Part shown: positions 36,491 to 45,576 of the stretch, in pieces
Layout of the letters: every line of letters begins with the position of its first letter
Position numbering within the stretch: the first letter of the stretch is position 1
Source of the DNA: Natrinema limicola JCM 13563
Lineage (GTDB): Archaea; Halobacteriota; Halobacteria; Halobacteriales; Natrialbaceae
Reading direction: 5' to 3'
Assembly (NCBI RefSeq): GCF_000337475.1
Contig: NZ_AOIT01000035.1
Location: 1 to 64,000 of the forward strand
DNA: 64,000 nucleotides
The notes under the pieces: generated by a model
Told to the model about the DNA's origin: nothing
Seen by the model: only the letters and a program-made list of their open reading frames with translations
Databases searched by the model: none
Translations under genes and position numbers: made by a program

Positions 36491-37177
36491 ATGATGCTGA
36501 GCGACGTGATGGAGGACTACCTCAAAGCGATCTATCAACTCCAGCGCGAGACCGACGAGCGGATCAAGACCTCCGAGATCGCGGCGGAGTTGGACGTCAC
36601 GTCGCCGACCGTTACTAGCATGCTCGACAAACTCGAGGAGCGAGACCTCGTCGACCGCGAGAAGTATCGCGGCGTCACGCTGACCGACGAAGGCGAGACC
36701 GTCGCCCTCGAAATCGTCCGCCATCACCGACTGCTCGAGGCCTACCTCACCGAACACTTAGATTACGACTGGTCGGAAGTCCACGCGGAAGCCGACCGCC
36801 TCGAACACCACATCAGCGAGAATTTCGAGGCACGCGTCGCCGACGCACTCGGCGAGCCGACGGTCGATCCCCACGGCTCACCGATCCCGAGTGCCGACCT
36901 CGAGCCACCGGAACGCCCCGACGGCGAAGCCATCACCGAATTCGAGGAAGGAACCGTCGTGACCGTCGCCGAGGTCGCCGACCACGACCCCGAGGTGCTC
37001 TCGTATCTCGCCGACCACGGCGTCGAACCCGGTGTCGACCTCGAGATCATCGAGATCGCGCCGTTCGGAATGGTGACGGCGTGCTCGAGCGAGGCCGACG
37101 AACCGGTCTCGCTACCCGAATCCGTCGCCAGACACGTCCGGGTTGCACCGCCTACCGAACCCCAGCCGTCGTCGTAG
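36491..37177 (+). CDS. DtxR/MntR-family metal-dependent regulator
   Basis: The 228-residue repressor has the DtxR order: an HTH (MEDYLKAIYQLQRETDERIKTSEIAAELDVTSPTVTSMLDKLEERDLV), a dimerisation/metal region (VRHHRLLEAYLTEHLDYDWSEVHAEADRLEHHISE, with paired His and Glu residues), and a C-terminal FeoA-like SH3 domain (GTVVTVAEVADHDPEVLSYLADHGVEPG). Control of iron or manganese uptake genes is the family role. ATG 36494 is equally plausible. Confidence 0.9.
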   Translation: MMLSDVMEDYLKAIYQLQRETDERIKTSEIAAELDVTSPTVTSMLDKLEERDLVDREKYRGVTLTDEGETVALEIVRHHRLLEAYLTEHLDYDWSEVHAEADRLEHHISENFEARVADALGEPTVDPHGSPIPSADLEPPERPDGEAITEFEEGTVVTVAEVADHDPEVLSYLADHGVEPGVDLEIIEIAPFGMVTACSSEADEPVSLPESVARHVRVAPPTEPQPSS

Positions 37178-37231
37178 CTGCCGGAGATGCCGTGGCGATC
37201 GCAATGGTACTGTGGCCTACGGATGCCCGCC

Positions 37232-37316
37232 TCATACGGTCTGCTGTCAATCAGTGCCGGTGCACCCGTGACCGTCCCGCGGGCACACCGGTACCCAGTG
37301 ACTAGAAACCGTATCC
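37232..37316. mobile_element. 85-bp palindromic MITE-like element, copy E
   Basis: A family member with left end TCATACGGTCTGCTGT. The right end is degraded (GAAACCGTATCC instead of a clean outer TCA). The inner stem pairs CCGGTG..CCCGTG with CGCGGG..CACCGG, with two mismatches. It lies 54 bases after the DtxR-family stop and about 80 bases before the promoter of the next gene, not in a stop codon. Confidence 0.75.
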
Positions 37317-37397
37317 CCGTGGGCAGACGATACGAAAGCCCTCACATTCCCGGTGTAACCATCACAACGTTGGCAAAATAGCCGGCCCACCCGCCGG

Positions 37398-37405
37398 GTT
37401 TAAGG
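37398..37405 (+). promoter_or_regulatory. TATA box of the HTH regulator at 37429
   Basis: GTTTAAGG lies about 27 bases before ATG 37429, followed by an AT-rich stretch to the start codon, as expected for a leaderless transcript. Confidence 0.5.
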
Positions 37406-37428
37406 AAACCAAATACGAATAAAACACT

Positions 37429-37962
37429 ATGTCATCCATCGAACTCACCCCCAGTCAGAAGAAAATACTCCGCGCCCTGACGAACCTCCACAAGAAGTCC
37501 GAAGACGCCATCAAAGGCGAGGATATCGCCGAGCAGGTCGACCGCAACCCCGGGACGATCCGCAATCAGATGCAGAGTCTCAAAGCCCTCCAACTGGTAG
37601 AGGGTGTACCGGGACCGAAAGGCGGCTACAAACCGACCGCCGCCGCCTACGAAGCACTCGAGATTCAGCAGATGGACGAGCCCGCATCGGTTCCGCTGCA
37701 ACACGAGGGCGAACCCGTCAGCGACACGATCATCGAGGAAATCGATCTCTCGAGTGTCCACCACCCGGAACTCTGTCGCGCAGAGATCCACGTGCAGGGA
37801 CGACTCAGCGACATTCACGAGGGCGATTCCGTCACCGTCGGTCCGACACCGCTCTCGAAACTCGTCATCGATGGCACTGTCGACGGCAAAGACGACACGA
37901 ACAACATCCTCATTCTCCGGATCGACGATATGGTCGCACCGACCGAAGAGCCGTCCCACTGA
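37429..37962 (+). CDS. HTH transcriptional regulator with C-terminal sensor region
   Basis: The 177-residue protein starts with a winged helix (LTPSQKKILRALTNLHKKSEDAIKGEDIAEQVDRNPGTIRNQMQSLKALQLVEGVPGPKGGYKPTAAAYEALEI) of the kind often labelled Rrf2-like in haloarchaea. A beta-rich C-terminal domain of ~90 residues follows (CRAEIHVQGRLSDIHEGDSVTVGPTPLSKLVIDG). There is a single cysteine at the domain start, so an Fe-S cluster of the Rrf2 type is not supported. The target is unknown. Confidence 0.75.
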   Translation: MSSIELTPSQKKILRALTNLHKKSEDAIKGEDIAEQVDRNPGTIRNQMQSLKALQLVEGVPGPKGGYKPTAAAYEALEIQQMDEPASVPLQHEGEPVSDTIIEEIDLSSVHHPELCRAEIHVQGRLSDIHEGDSVTVGPTPLSKLVIDGTVDGKDDTNNILILRIDDMVAPTEEPSH

Positions 37963-38074
37963 GCGGCGATCGGCGGCTCTCACCTCGCTTCTTCTGCTAG
38001 CGTCTGCGCTCGGTCGGTGACCGATCGGCAAAAACTGGTTTCGAGTCGAGACGGTGGGCGAACTGCGGCGAGAT

Positions 38075-40561
38075 TTACTCGAGCGCGTCGGTGTCTGCGT
38101 CCCCATCAGCGGTCGCAGCCGGAATCACGTCGACGCTTGCGACCGCGTCGCCGTCGTCGACGTCCATCACGATCACACCCATCGTGTTGCGGCCGACGGT
38201 CGAGATCTCGTCGACACGCGTCCGGACGATCTGGCCACGCTCGCTCATCATCACGAGTCCATCGTCCGGATCGACCGCCTTGACGGCCGTCACAGGACCG
38301 TTTCGGTCGCCGGTCTTGATGTCGATCAGGCCCTTGCCGTACCGTGACTGCGTGCTGTATTCGGCCAGCGGCGTCCGCTTGCCGTAGCCGTTCTCGGTTA
38401 CGGTCAACAGCGCCTGCCCGTCGTCCTCGTCGGTCGCGACTAGTCCAGCTACGGCGTCGCCAGCTTGCAGTTTGATGCCGTTGACACCGCGGGCGTTGCG
38501 GCCCATCGGGCGGACCTCGTCTTCGTCGAAGCGAATCGTCATGCCGCCTTCGGTCGCGATGACGAGATCCTGCGAGCCGTCGGTGACTTCGACGTCGACG
38601 AGTTCGTCACCCTCCTCTAGGTCGGCCGCGATGATCCCCGTCGAGAGGATGTTGTCGAACTCCGCGCCGGCGGTCCGCTTGACGTAGCCGTTGCGGGTGG
38701 CCATCGTCACGAACTCGTCGTCGTCGAAGGCGTCGGTATCGACGATGGCCGTAATGTCCTCACCGGGGTCGAGGTCGAGGATGTTGACCGCGGATTTGCC
38801 GCGGGCCGTCCGGCCCATCTCGGGGATCTCGTAGGTCTTGAGCCGGTATACCTCACCCTGATTGGTAAAGCACAGCAGATAGTCGTGGGTGTTGGCCCGG
38901 AAGACCGTCGCGACGCGGTCGTCTTCCTTGACGTCCGCGCCGATGATGCCCTTGCCGCCGCGACCCTGTGGGTCGAACTGGTCGATCGGCATCCGCTTGA
39001 CGTAGTCGTCTTCGGTCATGACCACGAACACCTCCTCCTCGGGGATGAGGTCCTCGTGGGTGACCGTGCCCTGATCTTCGATAATCGAGGTCCGACGCTC
39101 GTCGCCGTACTCGGCTTTGATCTCGCGGAGTTCGTCCTTGATGACGCTGAGTAACTCGTCTTCGCTCTCGAGGATGGTCGTCAGGCGCTCGATCTCGGCC
39201 TGGACCTCCTCGTACTCGGCTTCGATCTCGGCGGCCTCCATCGAGGTGAGACTGCCCAGTTGCATCCGGACGATGTGGGTTGCCTGGTCCTCCGAGAAGT
39301 CGTAGGCGTCTTGTAGCGCCGCTTTCGCAGCCGAGCGGTCCTCGCTGTCGCGGATCAGCTCGACGACGTCTTCGGCGTTCTCGACGGCCGTCAGCCGCCC
39401 CTCGAGAATGTGCGCGCGATCCTCGGCCTCCGCGAGATCGTACTCGCTGCGTCGGCGAACGACCTCGCGGCGATGGGCGACGTACTCCTCGAGCGTTTCC
39501 TTGAGCGAGAGCACCCGGGGCTGACCGTCGACCAGCGCGAGGTTGATGACGCCGAAGGTTCGCTCTAAGTGGTTCTCGAGCAGTTTGTTCTCGACGACAT
39601 CCGCGTTGGCGCCGCGCTTGAGTTCGATAACGATGCGGACGCCGTCGCGGTCGGACTCGTCACGCAAGTCGGAGATGCCATCGATCTCGCCCTCGTTGAC
39701 GTCCTCGGCGATGCGCTCGACGAGGCGGGCTTTGTTGGCCTGGAAGGGGAGTTCGGTGATGACGATACGCTCGCGGCCCGACTTCCACTCCTCGACCTCG
39801 TATTCGGCGCGGACGCGGATGCGGCCGCGGCCGGTCTTGTATGCCGAGTAGATGGCGTCGCGGCCGACGATGTTCGCGCCCGTCGGGAAATCCGGGCCTT
39901 TGACGTGGTCCATCAGGTCGTCGACGGTCGCGTCGGGGTCGTCGATCAGCTCGATGGTCGCGTCGATGACTTCGCTCAGGTTATGCGGCGGGATGTTCGT
40001 CGACATCCCGACGGCGATCCCCGACGAGCCGTTGACCAGCAGGTTCGGGAACGCTGCCGGGAGCACGTCGGGTTCCTGCAAGCGGTCGTCGTAGTTCGAG
40101 GAGAAATCGACCGTATCCTTATCGATGTCCTCGAGTAGCTCCTCGGCGACGGAGGCCATCCGAGCCTCGGTGTATCGGGGCGCGGCAGCCGGGTCGCCGT
40201 CCATCGAGCCGAAGTTCCCCTGGCCGTCGACGAGCGGATAGCGCATCGAGAAGTCCTGGGCCATCCGGACCAGGGTGTCGTAGATCGCGCTGTCACCGTG
40301 TGGGTGGTAATCCCCCATCGTCTCCCCGACGATCGAGGAGGACTTGCGGTGGGAAGAGCCACTCGAGACGCCCATCTCGTGCATCGCATACAGGATGCGC
40401 CGGTGGACGGGTTTGAGCCCGTCGCGGACGTCGGGAAGGGCCCGACCTGCGATGACACTCATCGCGTAGTCGATGTAACTCTGCTCCATCTCGTCTTCGA
40501 TGCGGACGTTTTCGACCGCTCTGGCCTCTACGTCCGTCGGATCGGGTACGTCTGAACTCAT
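38075..40561 (-). CDS. gyrA: DNA gyrase subunit A
   Basis: An 828-residue GyrA. The WHD carries the active-site Tyr at about 130 ([14 protein letters not shown]), after [29 protein letters not shown]. The C-terminal beta-pinwheel has the GyrA-box variant [15 protein letters not shown] needed for negative supercoiling. Ser70/Ser75-type residues in the quinolone region read [16 protein letters not shown]. The C-terminal tail is acidic. It follows gyrB with only 7 bases between, so the two form one transcript. Confidence 0.95.
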   Translation of the reverse strand: MSSDVPDPTDVEARAVENVRIEDEMEQSYIDYAMSVIAGRALPDVRDGLKPVHRRILYAMHEMGVSSGSSHRKSSSIVGETMGDYHPHGDSAIYDTLVRMAQDFSMRYPLVDGQGNFGSMDGDPAAAPRYTEARMASVAEELLEDIDKDTVDFSSNYDDRLQEPDVLPAAFPNLLVNGSSGIAVGMSTNIPPHNLSEVIDATIELIDDPDATVDDLMDHVKGPDFPTGANIVGRDAIYSAYKTGRGRIRVRAEYEVEEWKSGRERIVITELPFQANKARLVERIAEDVNEGEIDGISDLRDESDRDGVRIVIELKRGANADVVENKLLENHLERTFGVINLALVDGQPRVLSLKETLEEYVAHRREVVRRRSEYDLAEAEDRAHILEGRLTAVENAEDVVELIRDSEDRSAAKAALQDAYDFSEDQATHIVRMQLGSLTSMEAAEIEAEYEEVQAEIERLTTILESEDELLSVIKDELREIKAEYGDERRTSIIEDQGTVTHEDLIPEEEVFVVMTEDDYVKRMPIDQFDPQGRGGKGIIGADVKEDDRVATVFRANTHDYLLCFTNQGEVYRLKTYEIPEMGRTARGKSAVNILDLDPGEDITAIVDTDAFDDDEFVTMATRNGYVKRTAGAEFDNILSTGIIAADLEEGDELVDVEVTDGSQDLVIATEGGMTIRFDEDEVRPMGRNARGVNGIKLQAGDAVAGLVATDEDDGQALLTVTENGYGKRTPLAEYSTQSRYGKGLIDIKTGDRNGPVTAVKAVDPDDGLVMMSERGQIVRTRVDEISTVGRNTMGVIVMDVDDGDAVASVDVIPAATADGDADTDALE

Positions 40562-40568
40562 GTATAAA

Positions 40569-42500
40569 TTATATATCGATCCACTCGGCTTCCGGTGCGT
40601 GGTCTTTGATGAACTGCTTGCGAGGTTCGACAGCGTCGCCCATCAGGACGGAGAACATTTTGTCCGCCGCCGCCGCGTCCTCGATCGTGATCTGCTTGAG
40701 GATACGGTTGTCGGGGTTCATCGTCGTCTCCCAGAGCTGTTCGGGGTTCATCTCGCCCAGCCCTTTGAACCGCTGGACCTGCGAGGGATTGCCGTCGCAT
40801 TTCTCCTCGACGATCCGGTCGCGTTCGGCGTCGGTCATCGCGTCGTAGGTCTCGCCGCGATACCGGATGCGATAGAGCGGCGGCTGAGTCGCGTAGACGT
40901 AGCCACCCTCGAGCAGCGGGCGCATGTGCCGGTAGAAGAACGTCAACAGCAACGTCCGAATGTGTGCGCCGTCGACGTCGGCGTCGGTCGCCATGATGAT
41001 CTTCTTGTAGCGGACGTCCTCGACGTCGAACTCGTCGCCGATCCCCGCGCCGATCGCGGTGATCATGTTCCGGATTTCGTCGTTCTCTAAGATTCGATCG
41101 AGCCGGTGTTTCTCGACGTTCAGAATCTTCCCCTTGATGGGGAGAACTGCCTGGAACTCGGGGTTGCGGGCCTGTTTCGCGCTGCCACCTGCGGAGTCAC
41201 CCTCCGCGATGAACAGTTCGGCCTCCTCGGGGTCTTTCGTCTGGCAGTCAGCAAGTTTGCCCGGGAGGGAGGTAGACTCGAGGGCGGATTTGCGCCGCGT
41301 GAGTTCCTCTGCCTTCTGAGCTGCCATCCGGGCTTTCGCGGCTTCGACGGCCTTGGTAACGATCGCCTCGGCGGTGTCAGGGTGTTCCTCGAAGTAGGTG
41401 CCAAGGCCCTCGTGCATGGCGCTCTCGACGATCCCTCGGACTTCCGAGTTGCCGAGTTTCGTCTTCGTCTGCCCCTCGAACTGGGGATCGGGGTGTTTGA
41501 TCGAGATGACTGCTGTGAGCCCCTCGCGGATGTCCTCGCCTTTGAGATTGTCCTCGAGGTCCGAAAGGAGGTCGTTCTCGTTGGCGTAGTCGTTGACCGT
41601 CCGCGTCAGCGCGGTCTTGAACCCGGTGAGGTGGCTGCCGCCCTCGCGGGTGTTGATGTTGTTCGCGAAGGCGTGGATCGAGCCCTGCAGTTCCTCGGTG
41701 GCCTGCATCGCCACTTCGACCTGGATGTTCTGGTCTTCGTCGTCGAAGTAGATGACGTCGTCGTGCATCGCCGAGCGCGTCTCGTTCAGATACTCGACGA
41801 ACTCGCGGATGCCGCCGTCGTACTCGTAGGTTTCGGCGACGGGACCGTCGTCGCTTTTTTCCTCGCGCTCGTCGCGGAGCGTGATGCGGACGCCCGAGTT
41901 GAGGAACGCCAGCTCGCGCAGCCGGTTCGAGAGCGTCGAGAACGCGAACTCGCCCGTCTCGAAGATGCCCGTGTCGGGCCAGAACCTGATTTCGGTGCCG
42001 GTCTCATCGTCGGGCTCCATATCGCGGACCCGCTCCATGTCGCCGACGGGCTCGCCCGCTTCGAAGGCGTGGCGGAAGACGCCGCCGTTACGTTTGACCT
42101 CGGCCTCGAGTCGTTCGGAGAGGGCGTTGACGACCGAGACGCCGACGCCGTGGAGGCCGCCGGAGACCTGGTAGGACTTGTTGTCGAACTTGCCGCCGGC
42201 GTGGAGGACAGTCAGAATGACCTCGAGTGCGGGGCGGTCGTACTCCTCGTGTGTGTCGACGGGGATGCCGCGGCCGTCGTCTGCGACGCTCACCGAGTTG
42301 TCCTCGTGGATGGTGACGGTGATGTCGTCGCAGTAGCCGGCCAACGCCTCGTCGATCGAGTTGTCGACCACTTCGTAGACGAGGTGGTGCAGCCCTCGAG
42401 AATCGGTAGAGCCGATGTACATCGCCGGTCGCTTTCGCACAGCTTCCAGACCCTCTAAGACCTGTATCTGCCCGGCTCCGTACTCGCTTTCCTGGGACAT
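40569..42500 (-). CDS. gyrB: DNA gyrase subunit B
   Basis: A 643-residue GyrB. The GHKL ATPase domain has [27 protein letters not shown] and [16 protein letters not shown]. The transducer follows, and the Toprim domain has [18 protein letters not shown] and [28 protein letters not shown]. The C-terminus [18 protein letters not shown] is normal. ATG 42500 is the conserved [25 protein letters not shown] start. The target of novobiocin in haloarchaea is this subunit. Confidence 0.95.
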   Translation of the reverse strand: MSQESEYGAGQIQVLEGLEAVRKRPAMYIGSTDSRGLHHLVYEVVDNSIDEALAGYCDDITVTIHEDNSVSVADDGRGIPVDTHEEYDRPALEVILTVLHAGGKFDNKSYQVSGGLHGVGVSVVNALSERLEAEVKRNGGVFRHAFEAGEPVGDMERVRDMEPDDETGTEIRFWPDTGIFETGEFAFSTLSNRLRELAFLNSGVRITLRDEREEKSDDGPVAETYEYDGGIREFVEYLNETRSAMHDDVIYFDDEDQNIQVEVAMQATEELQGSIHAFANNINTREGGSHLTGFKTALTRTVNDYANENDLLSDLEDNLKGEDIREGLTAVISIKHPDPQFEGQTKTKLGNSEVRGIVESAMHEGLGTYFEEHPDTAEAIVTKAVEAAKARMAAQKAEELTRRKSALESTSLPGKLADCQTKDPEEAELFIAEGDSAGGSAKQARNPEFQAVLPIKGKILNVEKHRLDRILENDEIRNMITAIGAGIGDEFDVEDVRYKKIIMATDADVDGAHIRTLLLTFFYRHMRPLLEGGYVYATQPPLYRIRYRGETYDAMTDAERDRIVEEKCDGNPSQVQRFKGLGEMNPEQLWETTMNPDNRILKQITIEDAAAADKMFSVLMGDAVEPRKQFIKDHAPEAEWIDI

Positions 42501-42532
42501 GTAAAACCTGCTTTCGGGTAGTGGACCGGCCC

Positions 42533-42543
42533 TAATAAAAGTC
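42533..42543 (-). promoter_or_regulatory. TATA box of gyrBA
   Basis: On the minus strand CTTTTATTAGG lies about 33-43 bases before the gyrB ATG, implying a leader of roughly 10 bases. It lies between the psmB 3' hairpin and gyrB. Confidence 0.5.
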
Positions 42544-42565
42544 ACGTGTACGCGCGCGAGCGCGA

Positions 42566-42581
42566 GCCGTCATACGACGGC
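42566..42581. terminator. Hairpin downstream of psmB
   Basis: GCCGTC-ATAC-GACGGC is a perfect 6-bp stem with a 4-base loop, 30 bases after the psmB stop, and is followed by a smaller GGCC..GGCC repeat upstream. It could help terminate psmAB before gyrBA; no U-run follows, so this is tentative. Confidence 0.4.
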
Positions 42582-42610
42582 CTACAAGAAGGCCTCCGAC
42601 AGCGAACCCG

Positions 42611-43306
42611 CTACAGGAGCGCGTCGAACGCGTTGTGGCCCTGAATCTCGACGCCTTCGTCGGTGATCTCTGCGAGGAAGACACCGTTGCCCGAGCCGGT
42701 GTCGCGCTCGACAGCCGACTTGATCGCGCGGGCCGCGATGGACTTGGCGTCCTCGAGCGAGAGGTCTTCGGTATACTCCTGCTCGAGCAGGCCGTAGGCC
42801 AGTTGCATCCCGGAGCCGGTGACGGTGTAGTCGTCTTCCATGACGCCGCCGGCGGGATCGATGCTGTAGACGTGGCTGCCTTCGTCGTCGACGCCGCCGA
42901 GGATGGGATTGATCGCCCGGAACGGGCCGCCACGGGCGAAGTTGCCGGCCAGCGTCGCCAGTGCCTCGATGTTCATGCCCTCGCCACGCCGGGCCTCGTA
43001 GAGGTCGACCTCCGAGCGCAGCGTCCGGATGAACGACTGGGCACCGCCGACCGAACCGACGAGCGTTAACGCGGCGGTCGGGTGGATCTGCTCGACCTTC
43101 TGGACGTTCTTGTTCGAGACGAACCGGCCGCCGAGGCTAGCGCGCATATCCGTCGCGATGACGACGCCCTCGTCGGTCGCGATGCCGATAGTCGTCGTCC
43201 CGGTCTTGTTGACGGTGTCCTCGTCGCCGGTCTGACTGCCGTTTGGAAGTGAGCCGAGTTCGGGCTCGTACGGCGACGGGTCGGTCCCCTGTGTCCAGTT
43301 ACTCAT
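42611..43306 (-). CDS. psmB: 20S proteasome beta subunit
   Basis: The 231-residue beta subunit has a propeptide ending NKTG; autocleavage would expose Thr37 (TTTIGIAT), the catalytic nucleophile. The lysine equivalent to Lys33 has shifted to an Arg in TDMRASLGGRFVSNKNVQKV as in other beta subunits with that pattern, and GSGMQLAYGLLEQEY and SAVERDTGSGNGVFLAEI complete the active-site frame. The start at 43306 overlaps the psmA stop by 8 bases. Ntn-hydrolase protease of the core particle. Confidence 0.93.
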   Translation of the reverse strand: MSNWTQGTDPSPYEPELGSLPNGSQTGDEDTVNKTGTTTIGIATDEGVVIATDMRASLGGRFVSNKNVQKVEQIHPTAALTLVGSVGGAQSFIRTLRSEVDLYEARRGEGMNIEALATLAGNFARGGPFRAINPILGGVDDEGSHVYSIDPAGGVMEDDYTVTGSGMQLAYGLLEQEYTEDLSLEDAKSIAARAIKSAVERDTGSGNGVFLAEITDEGVEIQGHNAFDALL

Positions 43307-44039
43307 CCATCTCCTCCTGATCGATCTCTTCGATGATCGACTCGAGGCGGTCGACCGAGACCGAACTGAACGTCTCATCGTCGGTCGTGATCGTCGCGAC
43401 GTCGACCTCCTCGGCGGCGACGACCTCGTCTTCGGGTTCGCTGAGCGCGCTGACGGCGAGTTCGATGCCGCCGTCGACGTCGAGTTCATCGTGGTAGTTG
43501 TCCTCGAGATAGCCCTGGATGACGTCGCGGTTGCCGCCGATGGCGGCCGCCTGCCACTCGTAGTCCGTCCCCGAGGGATCGGTTTCGAACAGTTTCGGCT
43601 CGCCGTCCTCGATGCCGCCGACGAGCAAGGCGACGCCGAAGGGGCGTGCGCCACCGGTCTGGGTGTACTCCTGAATGTGGTCCGTGATCGACCGCGTCAG
43701 CGTCTCGACACCGATCTGCTGGCCGTAGCGAAGCTGTTCGCCCTGTGCGCGCCGCCGTGCGAGATCGACGAGCTGGCGGGCGTCGGCAACGTGGCCGGCG
43801 CTTGCGACGCCGACGTGGTCGTCGGCCTTGTGGATCTTCTCGACGCTCGAGCGTTCCATAAGCGGCGAGCTGACCCGTCGGTTGGCGGCGAGGACGACGC
43901 CGTCAGGTGTGCGGAGACCGACGCTCGCGGTGCCGCGTTTGACTGCCTCGCGTGCGTACTCGACCTGATAGAGACGTCCGTCAGGGGAGAAAATGGTGAT
44001 TCCCCGGTCGTAGGCCTGCTGCTGAGATTGTCCTTGCAT
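43299..44039 (-). CDS. psmA: 20S proteasome alpha subunit
   Basis: The 246-residue alpha subunit begins MQGQSQQQAYDRGITIFSPDGRLYQVEYAREAVKRGTASVG, with the alpha-type N-terminal helix that gates the pore. VVLAANRRVSSPLMERSSVEKIHKADDHVG differs from the more common D-K-R version. It heads the psmA-psmB pair. Many haloarchaea have more than one alpha subunit, and which paralogue this is cannot be decided here. Confidence 0.92.
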   Translation of the reverse strand: MQGQSQQQAYDRGITIFSPDGRLYQVEYAREAVKRGTASVGLRTPDGVVLAANRRVSSPLMERSSVEKIHKADDHVGVASAGHVADARQLVDLARRRAQGEQLRYGQQIGVETLTRSITDHIQEYTQTGGARPFGVALLVGGIEDGEPKLFETDPSGTDYEWQAAAIGGNRDVIQGYLEDNYHDELDVDGGIELAVSALSEPEDEVVAAEEVDVATITTDDETFSSVSVDRLESIIEEIDQEEMDE

Positions 44040-44050
44040 TGGCAGAGGTC

Positions 44051-44080
44051 TTCACCTCGGGTAATGGATAGAAATATATA
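44051..44080 (-). promoter_or_regulatory. psmA TATA box and Shine-Dalgarno site
   Basis: On the minus strand CCTATATATTTC (TATA core at 44074-44080) lies about 35-41 bases before ATG 44039. A GAGGTGAA Shine-Dalgarno-like stretch lies at about 44051-44058, 12 bases before the start. Unlike most genes here, psmA therefore seems to have a leader with a ribosome-binding site. Confidence 0.55.
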
Positions 44081-44333
44081 GGTCTTGGTCTGAAGGCAAC
44101 TTCCGCTGCAGTGGCACGCTCGAGACGGGGTGGGAACTGCCGTGTCGCGTTCCCGGGATGACCGGGTGATCCGGAACTGGCATCTTCCAGCACAACTCCC
44201 TTTCCCGTCGTTCCGGTACGATGGGGCGATGCTGCCGGTCGTCGCGATCGTGATCGCCCTCGTCGGTCGCGGAGTGAGACTCACGCTTGTCCCGTCTCGG
44301 CTGCTCGAGCGGGATCACTCGAGTCCCCGGCGT

Positions 44334-44468
44334 ATGTCTCGAGCGCGAGCGACAGTATTCGGCTCGTTCGACGGCTGTGAGCTATCGGTCGAGACGTGCT
44401 TGCAGCGACACGCGACGATCGTTGACGGACTGGCCGACATCGTTGAGCAGCGGACGGTCATCGAATGA
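44334..44468 (+). CDS. Possible 44-residue protein coupled to a channel gene
   Basis: The short frame MSRARATVFGSFDGCELSVETCLQRHATIVDGLADIVEQRTVIE is amphipathic, with two cysteines. Its TGA overlaps the ATG of the channel-like gene in an ATGA pattern typical of translational coupling. No family is recognised. The frame continues open upstream to 44130, but that part looks non-coding. The evidence is the overlap and codon use only. Confidence 0.4.
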   Translation: MSRARATVFGSFDGCELSVETCLQRHATIVDGLADIVEQRTVIE

Positions 44469-45469
44469 CTTCGCTCTATCTTCTCGTCGGCATCGCGTTG
44501 CTCGTCGGTGGGATCGTCGACATCCTCTGGACGACGCTGTGGGTCGACGGCGGCTCGGGACCGATCTCCGGCCGGCTCACGACAGGTGTCTGGAGAGGCC
44601 TCCGTCTCGTGACGCGAGATCACGACCGGGCGCTCAGTCTCGCCGGCCCGCTCATTCTCACCCTGACGCTCGTGCTGTGGATCGGCCTCATCTGGATCGG
44701 TTGGACGTTTATTTTCGCCAGCGATCCGACCGCGTTGGTCGACACGCGCACCGGCGGGACCGCCGACTGGTGGGGGCGGTTCTACTACGTCGCCTACACG
44801 ATGTTCACCGAGGGGAACGGCGATTACACCCCGCTGTACGGCGGCGACATCTGGGAAGTTGCCAGCGCGTTCACGACGGCCACGGGCATGGCCTTCGTCA
44901 CGCTCGGCGTCTCCTACGTCCTCACCGTGCTCGGGGCCGTCTCCGACAAGCGAGCCTTCGCCAGTACCGTCACGGGACTTGGCGGCCGGAGCGAGGCGTT
45001 CGTCCGCGCGGGCTGGAACGGCCAGAATTTCGACGGCCTCGAGTTGACCCTCGAGACGCTCGGCTCGGAGCTGAGCACGCTGGCCGAACAGCACAAATCG
45101 TATCCAATCTTGCACTACTACCACAGCGAGAAGGGCGAACGCGCCTCGGCCGTGGCCGTCCCCATCTTTGACGAGTCGCTCACCCTCTTTCGACACGGGA
45201 TCCCGGACGACGCCAGCCCCGATCCGGCGGTCGTCGAGAGCGCGCGCTCGAGCGCCGAGAGCTACCTCGAGACGCTCGACGAGTCCTTTATCGAGCCCGA
45301 GCCAGCGGTCCCCCGATCGCCGAACCTCGAGCGGCTTCGTGCGGACGACATTCCGACTGTCTCGGATCCGGCGTTCGCCGACACCCTCGCGGAGTTGACC
45401 GATCGCCGCCGCCGGTTGCTCGGCGTGGTCAAGGCGGATGCGTGGGAATGGCCGCCGCTCGAGGAGTGA
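44465..45469 (+). CDS. Channel-like membrane protein with two-helix pore region
   Basis: The 334-residue protein has helices at ~4-22, ~60-83 and ~140-160. A re-entrant-like segment between the last two reads YYVAYTMFTEGNGDYTPLYGG, reminiscent of the K+-channel pore, with GNGDY where T-x-G-Y/F-G is expected. The cytoplasmic C-terminal ~170 residues are helical and acidic, and contain no recognisable RCK/TrkA-N domain. It is best described as an ion_trans_2-like protein; ion selectivity is not predictable. It is probably coupled to the small upstream frame. Confidence 0.7.
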   Translation: MTSLYLLVGIALLVGGIVDILWTTLWVDGGSGPISGRLTTGVWRGLRLVTRDHDRALSLAGPLILTLTLVLWIGLIWIGWTFIFASDPTALVDTRTGGTADWWGRFYYVAYTMFTEGNGDYTPLYGGDIWEVASAFTTATGMAFVTLGVSYVLTVLGAVSDKRAFASTVTGLGGRSEAFVRAGWNGQNFDGLELTLETLGSELSTLAEQHKSYPILHYYHSEKGERASAVAVPIFDESLTLFRHGIPDDASPDPAVVESARSSAESYLETLDESFIEPEPAVPRSPNLERLRADDIPTVSDPAFADTLAELTDRRRRLLGVVKADAWEWPPLEE

Positions 45470-45576
45470 CGTGAGCTGGCCGGTTCGGGACTCTCGAGTG
45501 TATCTCGATGGAATTCGTCCGCGTCCCGGAACATCCCGGACTGGGCTTCATTGCGCTGCGGGTTGTGTCGGGCGGT

